Source of the DNA: Phenylobacterium sp. LH3H17 | GTDB lineage: Bacteria > Pseudomonadota > Alphaproteobacteria > Caulobacterales > Caulobacteraceae | DNA: 64,000 bases | Direction of reading: 5' to 3' | NCBI RefSeq assembly: GCF_024298925.1 | Contig: NZ_CP101283.1 | Coordinates: 1,302,001-1,366,000, forward strand | Shown here: positions 27,747 to 38,249 of the stretch, piece after piece | How the letters are laid out: each line of letters opens with the position of its first letter | Numbering within the stretch: position 1 is the first letter of the stretch | The notes under the pieces: model-generated | What the model saw: the letters and a program-made list of their open reading frames with translations, nothing else | Database searches by the model: none | Told to the model about the DNA's origin: nothing | Position numbers and translations under genes: made by a program

Positions 27747-27750
27747 GGGC

Positions 27751-28977
27751 CTAGGCGGCGGGCGACTCGGCCAGCGCCTTCTCCAGGTTGGCCGCGACCT
27801 TGTCGATGAAGCCCTCGGTGGTCAGCCATCCCTGGGTGTCGCCGACCAGCAGGGCCAGGTCCTTGGTCATCGAACCGCTTTCGACGGTGGAGACGCAGAC
27901 CTTCTCCAGGGTGTCGGCGAAGTGGTCGAGCTCGGGGTTGCCATCCAGCTTGGCGCGATGCTTCAGCCCCTGGGTCCAGGCGAAGATCGAGGCGATGGAG
28001 TTGGTGGAGGTGCTCTCGCCGCGCTGGTGCTGGCGGAAGTGGCGGGTGACGGTGCCATGGGCGGCCTCGGCCTCCATGGTCTTGCCGTCCGGGGTGATCA
28101 GCACCGAGGTCATCAGGCCGAGCGAGCCGAAGCCCTGGGCCACTTCGTCGGACTGCACGTCGCCGTCGTAGTTCTTGCAGGCCCAGATGAAGCCGCCGGA
28201 CCACTTCAGGGCCGAGGCCACCATGTCGTCGATCAGGCGGTGCTCGTAGACGATGCCCGCTTCCTTGAACTGGGCTTCGTACTCTTTGTAGACCTCGGCG
28301 AAGATGTCCTTGAAGCGCCCGTCATAGGCCTTGAGGATGGTGTTCTTGGTCGACAGGTACAGCGGGTACTTGCGCTTCACCGCGTAGGCGAAGCTGGCGT
28401 GGGCGAACTCGCGGATCGAGTCGTCGAGGTTGTACATGGCCATGGCGACGCCGGAGCCGGGATACTTGAACACCTCATGTTCGATGGTCTGGCCATCGTC
28501 GCCCACCCACTTGATGGTCATGGTGCCGGGACCGGGAACCAGGAAGTCGGTGGCCCGGTATTGATCGCCGAAGGCGTGGCGGCCGATGATGATCGGCTGG
28601 GTCCAGCCGGGGATCAGGCGCGGCACGTTCTTGCAGATGATCGGCTCACGGAAGACCACGCCGCCCAGAATGTTGCGGATAGTGCCGTTCGGCGACTTCC
28701 ACATCTTCTTGAGCTTGAACTCTTCCACCCGGGCTTCGTCCGGGGTGATGGTGGCGCACTTGACGCCGACGCCGTGTCGCTTGATCGCCTCTGCCGCCTC
28801 GATCGTCACCTTGTCGTCGGTGGCGTCGCGATGCTCCATCCCGAGGTCGTAATAGTCGAGCTCGATGTCGAGATAGGGGAAGATCAGCTTGTCCTTGATC
28901 CACTTCCAGATGATGCGGGTCATCTCGTCCCCGTCGAGGTCGACGACAGGGTTGGCGACTTTGATCTTCTTGGCCAT
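27751..28977 (-). CDS. icd: NADP-dependent isocitrate dehydrogenase
   Basis: The 408-residue TCA-cycle enzyme converting isocitrate to 2-oxoglutarate and CO2 with NADP+. It is of the eukaryote-like homodimeric type common in alphaproteobacteria: N-terminus [19 protein letters not shown], substrate loop [27 protein letters not shown], catalytic [11 protein letters not shown] and the metal/cofactor region [10 protein letters not shown] to [10 protein letters not shown]. Length is typical. DUF2939 follows in the same direction, and the TrmJ gene is divergent. Confidence 0.96.
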   Translation of the reverse strand: MAKKIKVANPVVDLDGDEMTRIIWKWIKDKLIFPYLDIELDYYDLGMEHRDATDDKVTIEAAEAIKRHGVGVKCATITPDEARVEEFKLKKMWKSPNGTIRNILGGVVFREPIICKNVPRLIPGWTQPIIIGRHAFGDQYRATDFLVPGPGTMTIKWVGDDGQTIEHEVFKYPGSGVAMAMYNLDDSIREFAHASFAYAVKRKYPLYLSTKNTILKAYDGRFKDIFAEVYKEYEAQFKEAGIVYEHRLIDDMVASALKWSGGFIWACKNYDGDVQSDEVAQGFGSLGLMTSVLITPDGKTMEAEAAHGTVTRHFRQHQRGESTSTNSIASIFAWTQGLKHRAKLDGNPELDHFADTLEKVCVSTVESGSMTKDLALLVGDTQGWLTTEGFIDKVAANLEKALAESPAA

Positions 28978-29095
28978 GAGGGCGAAGCGCTCCGAGGGCG
29001 TAACGGCAGGGTTGGGGGCCGTATACTAGGCCCGCGCCAGGACGCAAAGGGCTTGGGGGCTTGCATCGGCGGCCTCATCGGAATGAAAACGCGAC

Positions 29096-29872
29096 ATGAG
29101 TTCATCGGCCCCGCCCTGCATCATCCTCGACAAGCCGCAAATGGCCCAGAACATCGGCGCGGTGGCCCGCGTGATGGCCAATTTCGGCCTGGCCGACCTG
29201 CGGCTGGTCAATCCGCGCGACGGCTGGCCGCAGGAGCACGCCTGGGCGGCGGCTTCCGGGGCGGAGTGGCCGCTGAACGCGGCGCGGATCTATGAGAGCG
29301 TCGAGGCGGCCATCGCCGACCTGCACCTGGTCTATGCGACCACCGCGCGACCGCGCGAGCTGCAGCTTCCGATCCTCACCCCGCGCGCCGCCGCGGCGAA
29401 CCTGGCTGGCGAGGTAGCGGCGGGTCACGCGGTCGGCCTGCTATTCGGCGGCGAGCGGGCCGGGTTGGAGACCGCCGACATCGCGCTCTGCTCGGCGGTG
29501 GTGACCCTGCCCATCGATCCGCGATTCCGCTCGCTGAACCTCGCGCAGGCCGTGGCGATCAACGCCTATGAGTGGCGGATGACCACTGAGGCCGGAGCGC
29601 CGCCGGCCTTCCGCGAGGGGCCGCCGGCCGCCGACGCCGCGGCCATGCTCGGCCTCTACGAGCATTTCGAGCGCGAGCTGGAGGACGCGGGCTTCTTCCA
29701 CCCGCCGGAGAAGCGACCCTCCATGGTCCAGAACCTGCGCTCGGCCCTGGCCCGGGCGCGGTTCTCCGACCAGGAGGTGCGCACCTTCCGCGGGGTCGTC
29801 ACCGCCCTCTCCCAGGGCCGGGGCCGGGTGTTGGATCGCCTGGCCCGCGAGAAGGCCGCGCGGAAGGACTAG
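29096..29872 (+). CDS. TrmJ/TrmH-family RNA 2'-O-methyltransferase (SPOUT)
   Basis: A 258-residue SPOUT methyltransferase likely to 2'-O-methylate tRNA position 32 using SAM. Seen: motif 1 KPQMAQNIGAVARVMANFG (about 14-32), RLVNPRDGWP, motif 2 LLFGGERAGLE (about 118) and motif 3 LPIDPRFRSLNLAQAVAINAYE (about 140-162), which form the trefoil knot. A C-terminal helical extension (KRPSMVQNLRSALARARFSDQ) is typical of TrmJ. Its stop overlaps the convergent TPR gene by four bases. Confidence 0.9.
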   Translation: MSSSAPPCIILDKPQMAQNIGAVARVMANFGLADLRLVNPRDGWPQEHAWAAASGAEWPLNAARIYESVEAAIADLHLVYATTARPRELQLPILTPRAAAANLAGEVAAGHAVGLLFGGERAGLETADIALCSAVVTLPIDPRFRSLNLAQAVAINAYEWRMTTEAGAPPAFREGPPAADAAAMLGLYEHFERELEDAGFFHPPEKRPSMVQNLRSALARARFSDQEVRTFRGVVTALSQGRGRVLDRLAREKAARKD

Positions 29873-31602
29873 AACCGCGAGGCGGAGAGCTTCACGTCCG
29901 CCATCTTCCAGGCCTCGTCGAAGGCCACACGAACCTTGGCCGCCTCATCGTTCTTGCCCTGGCGGTCGAGGGCCTGGGCCAGGCCGAAGAGCGCCCAGCC
30001 GTCGCGGCGGTAGTGCTTCAGGCTTTCGCGATAGACCGCCTCGGCCTCCGGGGCTCGCCCGGCGTCCAGCAGGGCCGCGCCCAGATAGTGACTGACCGGA
30101 GCGTGCCAGTAAGCGGGCTCGGTATAGGGCAGGGCTCGCTCGAGGTTCGAGGCCGCGCGGAAGCGCACGATGGCGGCGTCCAGCACCCCGTCCTTGCGGG
30201 CGATCTCCCCGTCCAGCAGGGCAAGCGCCAGTTCGGTCATAGGCTTGGCGGGGATGGCGAAGGCGTCGAAGGCCGACAGGTCGGCGCGGGTCAGCGCATC
30301 CAGCCTGGCGCGGTCGGCGAGCGCCGTGGTCCGGTCGCCCGTATTGGCCGCGGCGATCCCGTGGGCGTAGAGCCAGATGGCGGTGTCGAGTTTCAGGCCG
30401 GGCGGAGGCGGCGGTTCGGCCAGGACGGCGTCCCATTTGCCGAACCGCAGCAGGTTCACCACCGGCGTATAGACGAACAGCTCGGCCAGGGGCAGGTTCG
30501 CCGCCGTCTCCTCCGCCTTGACCGCCTTCACCAGCCTCCGGGCGGCGTCGTGTGAGGTCTTGGACCGCCCTTCCATCTCGGCCGAGGTCCACAGGAAGTG
30601 GATGTTGTGGCCGTAGTAGCCGGCCGGATAGAAGCCCTGGGCGCGGCAGGCGGCGATGTATTCCTCATCGGTAAGGGCGGCGAGTTCGTTGGCCCTGGCC
30701 GCGTCGGCGTAGCGGCCCACGCGGTAATAGATGTGGCTGGGCATGTGTACGATGTGCCCGGCCTTGGGCATCAGAGGCAGCAGGCGGTCAGCCGCGGCCT
30801 CGGCCCGTTCGGGTGTCGTCGAGGCCTCCACGGCGTGGATATAGAGGTGCAGGGCGCCCGGATGGTTCGGCGCCTTGGCGAGCACGCGCTCAAGGGTGGC
30901 GACGATCTCCGCGCCGTGGCCCTTGGAGGTGACGGCGTCGGCCTCCCAGTAGTCCCACGGCTGGGTGTCCATCATGGCCTCGGCGTAGAAGGTCGCCGCG
31001 TCCAGGTCGGAGGGGTCGGCGCGGGCAAGGTCCCCCATGGCCTTGGCGTAGGCCAGGTCCAGGGGCTTGCGGTCGGCTGGAGCCGTTGCTGCGTAGCGGG
31101 TGGCGAGCGCGTCGATCCAGGCCTGTTCCCGCGGCGAGGCTTTGGACCGCAGGGCCTTGGCGCGCGACAGCGCCTCCCAGGCCGGGGCGACGGCGTCGGC
31201 CTGCATGGGCAGGTTGATGTTGGGGCCAAGCGCGATGGCCACGCCCCACCAGCACATGGCGCAGTCCGGATCGAGCCGCGCCGCCTCGCGGAACGAGCGG
31301 ATCGCCTCGGCGTGGTTGAAGCCGAACAACAGGTTTACCCCCTGATCGAACAGCTTCTGGGTCTGGGCGTTGCGGGTCGTGATCGGGTGGCGGTGGTCCC
31401 CCAGGCCGGTGAACACCGGGGCGCCCGGCTTGTCGGCCTGGCCCATATAGATGGCGGGCATAGCCCCGGGCATCGGCATGGCGCCGTGGTTCATGGCCGG
31501 AGGAGGAGCCTCGGCCGTGGCGTGACCTGAATGGTCCTGCGCCGCCGCGGGCAGGGCGATGACGCCGATGGCGAAGACGGTTGAAAACAGGAACGCGCGC
31601 AT
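29869..31602 (-). CDS. Exported TPR protein with His/Met-rich N-terminus
   Basis: A 577-residue protein with a signal peptide (MRAFLFSTVFAIGVIALPAAAQ) followed by a His/Met-rich linker (DHSGHATAE, MNHGAMPMPGAMP) that could bind copper. TPR-like helices follow: FDQGVNLLFGFNHAEAIRSF, then AARLDPDCAMCWWG with a CxxC, then PNHPGALHLYIHAVEAST and KAGHIVHMPSHIYYRVGRYA. C-terminal TPRs include YLGAALLDAGRAPEAEAVY. Similar large TPR proteins occur in many proteobacteria; function unknown. Stand-alone gene. Confidence 0.8.
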   Translation of the reverse strand: MRAFLFSTVFAIGVIALPAAAQDHSGHATAEAPPPAMNHGAMPMPGAMPAIYMGQADKPGAPVFTGLGDHRHPITTRNAQTQKLFDQGVNLLFGFNHAEAIRSFREAARLDPDCAMCWWGVAIALGPNINLPMQADAVAPAWEALSRAKALRSKASPREQAWIDALATRYAATAPADRKPLDLAYAKAMGDLARADPSDLDAATFYAEAMMDTQPWDYWEADAVTSKGHGAEIVATLERVLAKAPNHPGALHLYIHAVEASTTPERAEAAADRLLPLMPKAGHIVHMPSHIYYRVGRYADAARANELAALTDEEYIAACRAQGFYPAGYYGHNIHFLWTSAEMEGRSKTSHDAARRLVKAVKAEETAANLPLAELFVYTPVVNLLRFGKWDAVLAEPPPPPGLKLDTAIWLYAHGIAAANTGDRTTALADRARLDALTRADLSAFDAFAIPAKPMTELALALLDGEIARKDGVLDAAIVRFRAASNLERALPYTEPAYWHAPVSHYLGAALLDAGRAPEAEAVYRESLKHYRRDGWALFGLAQALDRQGKNDEAAKVRVAFDEAWKMADVKLSASRF

Positions 31603-31692
31603 GGAGACCCCCAGTTGGCAAGGCGCACAGGGCTACGCGGACTAACCGGGGCAGACTACCGCACTCGTGGTGCAGTTTGGTCTGAATACTGC

Positions 31693-32154
31693 TTAATCCG
31701 GGTTGGGGATCGGACGCATTGTAGTGATCTCGCGCCCGTCCGCGCCACGAAAGGTCACGAGATCCTCCGCTGGGAGCGGGACGGAGGGCGCCTCGACTAT
31801 GACGCAGGCGAGGTCGTCTCGACCCGGCCCCTGGCGCGGGGCGCGGAAACGCCCCAGGAAGCCCTGGTCGCGCAGCGCCTCGGCCGTGCAGGGGCCGGCC
31901 ACCGCGCGGTACTCGGCGACAAGCAGGGCCTCGGACTCCAGATCGCAGGCCTCCAGCGAATGGTCGCGCGCCGCCGGCGTGGAGACCCGGATGGCGCCCT
32001 GGAAACCGGTCTCCAGCAAGGCCTCGGCCATGCAGGCGTCTTCCACCTCCACGCCGGGCGCCAGGCCGGAGCGTGTACTGGCGGCCCGGGCCGCGGGTGC
32101 GGCCAGGGCCAGAAGCAGGGCGGAGAGGGTTGCGAGACGAAAGGCGCCGGTCAT
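31693..32154 (-). CDS. Secreted hypothetical protein
   Basis: A 153-residue protein with signal peptide MTGAFRLATLSALLLALAAP and likely cleavage after ARA. The mature part has four Cys (DACMAEALLETGF, EACDLESEALL, GPCTAEALRDQGF, DLACVIVEAP). A short internal repeat, CxAEALxxxGFxG, is seen twice (about residues 41 and 89). The start at 32154 has GGAG seven bases upstream. No family recognised; two disulfides and a periplasmic location are inferred. Confidence 0.65.
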   Translation of the reverse strand: MTGAFRLATLSALLLALAAPAARAASTRSGLAPGVEVEDACMAEALLETGFQGAIRVSTPAARDHSLEACDLESEALLVAEYRAVAGPCTAEALRDQGFLGRFRAPRQGPGRDDLACVIVEAPSVPLPAEDLVTFRGADGREITTMRPIPNPD

Positions 32155-32410
32155 GGGAAACTCCAAACCGCGCCGACTATCCCGCCGACCGGCTGGGCCG
32201 TAAAGCGCGCTCCCGTCTGGCGTGCTTCAGGGCCTGCGTCGGGCGCGAGATTGACTTTCACCCGCTCGGCCGTCATACACCGCCCCTTCGCGCCGCCGGG
32301 AAACCGTGCGGGTCCGCGAACCTATGACGGGTGACCTGATCGCCGCCGTTGAGATCGCGCCTCCACTATCGGGGGCGCCGGCCCGGGTCGACTATGAAGA
32401 GAGACGACGT

Positions 32411-33028
32411 ATGTCGAAGCGCCACTCGGCGAAGTACAAGATCGACCGGCGGATGGGCGAGAACATCTGGGGTCGCCCGAAGTCCCCCGTCAATCAACGC
32501 TCCTACGGCCCTGGCCAGCATGGTCAACGCCGTAAGCAAAAGGTCTCCGATTTCGGCCTGCAGCTCCGCGCCAAGCAGAAGCTGAAGGGCTATTACGGCA
32601 ACCTGACCGAAAAGCAGTTCTCGCGCACCTACACCGAGGCCGCCCGCCGCAAGGGCAACACCTCCGAGAACCTGATCGGCCTGCTGGAAAGCCGTCTGGA
32701 CGCGGTGGTCTACCGCGCCAAGTTCGTGCCGACCGTGTTCGCCGCCCGTCAGTTCGTGAACCACGGCCACGTCCTGGTGAACGGCAACCGGGTGAACATC
32801 GCCTCCTACCGCGTGAAGGCCGGCGACATCGTCTCCGTCCGGGAGCGGTCGAAGAACATGGCCCTGGTGCTGGAAGCCCTGCAGTCGGGCGAACGCGACA
32901 CCCCCGACTATGTCGAGGTCGACGCCAAGGCCATGACCGCCAAGTTCATCCGCGCGCCGGAATTCTCCGAGGTCCCGTACCCGGTGAAGATGGAGCCGAA
33001 CCTGGTCATCGAGTTCTACGCGTCCTAA
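32411..33028 (+). CDS. rpsD: 30S ribosomal protein S4
   Basis: The 205-residue primary 16S rRNA-binding protein of the small subunit. N-terminal S4 region [20 protein letters not shown], the RNA-binding S4 domain (about residues 95-155: [37 protein letters not shown]) and the C-terminus [11 protein letters not shown] are all clear. It lacks the zinc cysteines of the C+ type. The frame opens at 32306 but the protein begins at 32411. A terminator follows. Confidence 0.97.
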   Translation: MSKRHSAKYKIDRRMGENIWGRPKSPVNQRSYGPGQHGQRRKQKVSDFGLQLRAKQKLKGYYGNLTEKQFSRTYTEAARRKGNTSENLIGLLESRLDAVVYRAKFVPTVFAARQFVNHGHVLVNGNRVNIASYRVKAGDIVSVRERSKNMALVLEALQSGERDTPDYVEVDAKAMTAKFIRAPEFSEVPYPVKMEPNLVIEFYAS

Positions 33029-33059
33029 CCGGCCGCCGAACCCGACCAATATTCGCGAA

Positions 33060-33085
33060 GGCCCCGGAGCGATCCGGGGCCTTTT
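33060..33085 (+). terminator. Rho-independent terminator of rpsD
   Basis: GGCCCCGGA GCGA TCCGGGGCC forms a perfect 9-bp stem and is followed by TTTTGCTTT. Confidence 0.93.
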
Positions 33086-33116
33086 GCTTTGTCGGCGTTT
33101 GTGGCGGAGTGGCGTG

Positions 33117-33494
33117 ATGAATCGCCGACTGTTCTTCGTCGCGGGCCTGGCCCTGGTCTCGGGCTGCGCAACCGCCGCCCCGCCGATCATCGCGCCGGCG
33201 GGCTCGTCGCTCTCAGAGCTGGAGCCGCTCTACTCGGCCAGCGCCGGGCGCGAGGCCCTGACCATCCGGGTGTCCTCAAACGGCTGCACCAAGAAGGAAG
33301 ATTTCTCGTTCTTCGTGGAGCGGAAGGGCGAGGCGGTGACCCTGGCCTTCGGCCGCAAGCGCCTGGACCCCTGCCGCTCCTTCGCCATGAGCCACACCGA
33401 CCTCACCTTCACCTATGAGGAACTCGGGGTGGCCCAGCGGCCGCCCCTGTTCCTGCTGAACCCCTTCGCCGCCTGGACTGGGCCCGGGAGCTGA
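33117..33494 (+). CDS. Putative lipoprotein
   Basis: A 125-residue protein with a signal peptide ending in lipobox LVSGC (MNRRLFFVAGLALVSGC), so lipid anchoring is expected. The mature part (SEASAGREALTIRV-like strand, NGCTKKEDFSF, RLDPCRSFAM) has two further cysteines that may form a disulfide. The open frame starts at 33084, but the lipobox context fixes 33117. Hypotheticals with this pattern (NGCTKKEDF..., DxC) recur in Caulobacterales and Sphingomonadales; function unknown. Convergent with the catalase gene. Confidence 0.75.
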   Translation: MNRRLFFVAGLALVSGCATAAPPIIAPAGSSLSELEPLYSASAGREALTIRVSSNGCTKKEDFSFFVERKGEAVTLAFGRKRLDPCRSFAMSHTDLTFTYEELGVAQRPPLFLLNPFAAWTGPGS

Positions 33495-33496
33495 GA

Positions 33497-35605
<2,109 letters not shown>

Positions 35606-35741
35606 TGGGTGTCCCTCCATTGCAGGCGGGAGAGCGTGCGAATGGCAATTGGGATGCAAAGGCCGAGCTTGGAGCCGAATTTTTGGTGAATCGCGCGCAG
35701 CCCCGACGTGGTGGTCAGGGACAAGCCGAGCTTCGTCGTTC

Positions 35742-36161
35742 TCAGGTGAACCGCGCCACGATGTCCGGCGTGACTCGCTTGGGACGGCCGGTCTGGGCGT
35801 CGACCAGGCACCAGACCGTACGGGCCTGGGCGCACATGCCGCCGTCCGGGCCGTCGATACGCACGAAGCGGTCGAAGCGTGGGCCTTCCGGCGCCTCGGC
35901 GACCCAGGTGATGGCGGTGGCGGTCTCGCCGGGCATCAGGGCGCGGCGATAGTCGATCTCATGGCGCAGGACGATCCAGGCCCAGAGAGTCTGCTGGTCA
36001 TCCGGCTGCAGGGCGCGCCAATGCGAGGTGGCCATGTCCTGAATCCAGCGGACATAGACCACATTGTTCACGTGGCCGTTCTCGTCGATGTCCGACGCGG
36101 TCGGCGTGAATGTTCGGGTGAAGACCTGTCGGCCGGGCGGCGGCTCGAGGAGTCTGCTCAC
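35742..36161 (-). CDS. Acyl-CoA thioesterase (4-hydroxybenzoyl-CoA thioesterase-like hotdog fold)
   Basis: A 139-residue hotdog-fold thioesterase: [20 protein letters not shown] contains the family signature (D-x-x-G-H-x-N) and [18 protein letters not shown] follows. GTG start at 36161 shares GTGA with the stop of grxD, a 4-bp overlap that indicates translational coupling. The longer frame to 36533 is the grxD shadow. Substrate unknown. Confidence 0.88.
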   Translation of the reverse strand: MSRLLEPPPGRQVFTRTFTPTASDIDENGHVNNVVYVRWIQDMATSHWRALQPDDQQTLWAWIVLRHEIDYRRALMPGETATAITWVAEAPEGPRFDRFVRIDGPDGGMCAQARTVWCLVDAQTGRPKRVTPDIVARFT

Positions 36162-36502
36162 GCAGCCAGGACGCCCTGTTCGATCATCAGGGGCTTCAGT
36201 TCGCCCGATTGGAACATCTCGCGGACGATGTCGGCGCCGCCGACGAACTCGCCCTTCACGTAGAGCTGCGGGATGGTCGGCCAGTCGGTGAAGGTCTTGA
36301 TCCCGTCGCGCAGGCTGTCGTCCTGCAGGACGTCGACGCCGATGAAATCGGCGCCCAGGTGGTCGAGGATCTGGACGACCAGGGCCGAGAAACCGCAGCG
36401 CGGCTGTTCGGGCACGCCCTTCATGAACAGCACCACCGGGTTTTCCGCCACGGTCTTGGCGATGAAATCGTGGGCGGGGTTGGCGGTGGAGGTTTCGGTC
36501 AT
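36158..36502 (-). CDS. grxD: Monothiol glutaredoxin (Grx4 type)
   Basis: A 114-residue monothiol glutaredoxin: KGVPEQPRCGFSALVVQILD contains the CGFS active site, then WPTIPQLYVKGEFVGGADIV with the cis-Pro and GG glutathione/Fe-S contacts. Known role: carrying [2Fe-2S] clusters and pairing with BolA. bolA lies 1.2 kb upstream on the same strand with an aldo/keto-reductase-like gene between. Overlaps the thioesterase start by 4 bp. Confidence 0.95.
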   Translation of the reverse strand: MTETSTANPAHDFIAKTVAENPVVLFMKGVPEQPRCGFSALVVQILDHLGADFIGVDVLQDDSLRDGIKTFTDWPTIPQLYVKGEFVGGADIVREMFQSGELKPLMIEQGVLAA

Positions 36503-36582
36503 GGCGTCGGGCCTTCAGGCGAATAGGTCGCAAGAGAGCTAAGGACGGCCGGCCCTCCGGTCAAGACGCGCGAGGCCTGACC

Positions 36583-37473
36583 CTAGGCCCTGCGACGATC
36601 GGCGACCTCGCCAAAGCGGGCCATCTCGATCTGAGCGGCGACCCCCGTGGGCATGTCCCTGTCGGTGACTTCGGCCATCCGCGCGATGGCTTCGGTGCGG
36701 AAAATCTCGAGTTGGATCGTGGCGAAGGACGGCTCGGTTAGGGAATAGGCCAGGCAGATCTCGTCGGGGGTCCAGCCGGGAGTGTCGTTCAGGAAGGCGT
36801 AGGTGCCGGCGCCCGCCAGGGGTTCCACCCGGCCGCGCCCAAGCAGGCCGCTGCGCGCCGGCGCGGCCTGGCTGGTGCGGCCGAGGGCGCCGGGAAACGG
36901 CTCGCAACCCACCAGGGTCATGTTGGAGTCGGAGGCCTCGCGGATCCGGCGGCGCGCCTGCCAGTCCGAGGTGATGCTGAAGGGTGTCGTCGCCACATCG
37001 AAGGCGGCGCTGCGGATGCCTTCATCGACCGCCGCGCCGTCGCCGGCCACGCCCACCTGCAGGCACAGTCCCGCGGAACGCAGCTGGCCCAGATGCTCAA
37101 GGGCGTCGGGCGCCAGGGTCTCATAGGCGGTCTCATCCATCATCACGAGGTCGAAATAGCCGGCGCCGGTCTTCTGCAGTCCGCCGCGAATGCTGTGGGA
37201 GATCGCCTGGGCGGTCAGGACGCCGCGCGGATCGCCGCGCAGACGCCAGCTCAGGAACAGCAGCCGCCGTTCCACCGACTTCAGCGCCTCACCGAGCCCG
37301 AGCGCGGCGACGTCCAGGCCGGCGGCCACCTCGAAACAGTTGATCCCGCTTTCCATCGCCGAGAAGACCAAGGCCCGCCAGGCCTGGGGCGAACTCATGT
37401 TCGGCGCTTCGCGCAGCAACAGGCTGACGGCTGAGACCGCCTTGCCTGTCACGCCGAAGGGTCGATAGCGCAT
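36583..37473 (-). CDS. Aldo/keto reductase-like protein, probable pseudoenzyme
   Basis: A 296-residue protein with the AKR scaffold: MRYRPFGVTGKAVSAVSL start, SGINCFEVAAGLDVAALGLG where active enzymes have GINFFDTAxxYG, and YFDLVMMDETAYETL where active enzymes have DLxxxH. The catalytic Asp-Tyr-Lys-His tetrad therefore appears lost (E for D, no Tyr, LSWRLRG for the Lys strand, D for His). It starts ten bases after bolA on the same strand and precedes grxD. A scaffold or Fe-S-related role is only a guess. Confidence 0.72.
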   Translation of the reverse strand: MRYRPFGVTGKAVSAVSLLLREAPNMSSPQAWRALVFSAMESGINCFEVAAGLDVAALGLGEALKSVERRLLFLSWRLRGDPRGVLTAQAISHSIRGGLQKTGAGYFDLVMMDETAYETLAPDALEHLGQLRSAGLCLQVGVAGDGAAVDEGIRSAAFDVATTPFSITSDWQARRRIREASDSNMTLVGCEPFPGALGRTSQAAPARSGLLGRGRVEPLAGAGTYAFLNDTPGWTPDEICLAYSLTEPSFATIQLEIFRTEAIARMAEVTDRDMPTGVAAQIEMARFGEVADRRRA

Positions 37474-37482
37474 GGCGCTCCT

Positions 37483-37716
37483 CTAGGTCGGGGATGAAGT
37501 TTCGAGGGCCAGCGCGTGCAGTTCGCCGCCCATGCGGCCCTTCAGGGCGCTGTAGACCAGTTGGTGCTGCTTGACCCTGTTCAGGCCGGCGAAGGCCTTG
37601 GACACGATCCGCGCCTTGTAGTGGTCCCCGTCGCCGGCCAGGTCGTCCACCTGGATCTGGGCGTCTGGAAACGCCTCGCGGAGGCTACGCTCCAGTTCGG
37701 CGATGGGCATGGGCAT
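37483..37716 (-). CDS. BolA family protein
   Basis: A 77-residue BolA: MPMPIAELERSLREAFPDAQ begins helix 1; GDHYKARIVSKAFAGLNRVK carries the strand and helix of the type-II KH-like fold; QHQLVYSALKGRMGGELHAL holds the conserved His/metal-contact region. Known role: partners CGFS glutaredoxins in Fe-S delivery. ATG 37716 chosen: GGAG lies seven bases upstream. A second ATG at 37710 is possible. First of a likely bolA-AKR-grxD-thioesterase transcript. Confidence 0.9.
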   Translation of the reverse strand: MPMPIAELERSLREAFPDAQIQVDDLAGDGDHYKARIVSKAFAGLNRVKQHQLVYSALKGRMGGELHALALETSSPT

Positions 37717-37820
37717 GGGATTGCTCCGATCGAAGAAACTTTGTGTGCCATAAAGCTTAACAACCCTTGGATTCCCAGACGGTTCGCTGGCTTCCACGGG
37801 CGTTTCCGGGCGCCGCAAAT

Positions 37821-38225
37821 TCAGAGATGGGGCGCGATCTCGTCGTAGCCCCGGTTGAGGAACTCGATGAGGCAGATTCCATGGCCGAAAGGATCGGCCA
37901 TGACCACGATCTTGCCCCAGGTCTCGGTGCGGATTTCGCTCTCCGGGCGGGCGCCGGCGGCCACGGCCTGGACGAAGGCGGCCTCGATGTCGGCGACCAC
38001 CACGTCCAGATGGACCGGGGTCCAGTGGCGCGCGTAGCGGCGGAGGTCCTGGCCAGCGCCGACCGAGCCTTCCGGTTTTTCAAGCAGATAGATCTTGGCG
38101 GGCCAGCCGGAGAGCTCCACGCCCCCATCGCCGAAGCGGCGGGTCACCTTTAGGCCGAAGGCGTCGGTATAGAAGGCGACGGCGCGCGGCAGGTCGGGGA
38201 CGTCGATATTGACCAGCAGATCCAT
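37821..38225 (-). CDS. VOC (glyoxalase-fold) family protein
   Basis: A 134-residue VOC protein. LLVNIDVPDLPRAVAFYTDA starts module 1 and HLDVVVADIEAAFVQAVAAG starts module 2; KIVVMADPFGHGICLIEFLN carries the usual D-P-F-G-x-x-x-x-x-E metal end. Substrate unknown. Twenty-four bases separate it from the upstream serine hydrolase gene, so they may be cotranscribed. Confidence 0.88.
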   Translation of the reverse strand: MDLLVNIDVPDLPRAVAFYTDAFGLKVTRRFGDGGVELSGWPAKIYLLEKPEGSVGAGQDLRRYARHWTPVHLDVVVADIEAAFVQAVAAGARPESEIRTETWGKIVVMADPFGHGICLIEFLNRGYDEIAPHL

Positions 38226-38249
38226 CGACGTCCCCGCGCCAGATTCCCG

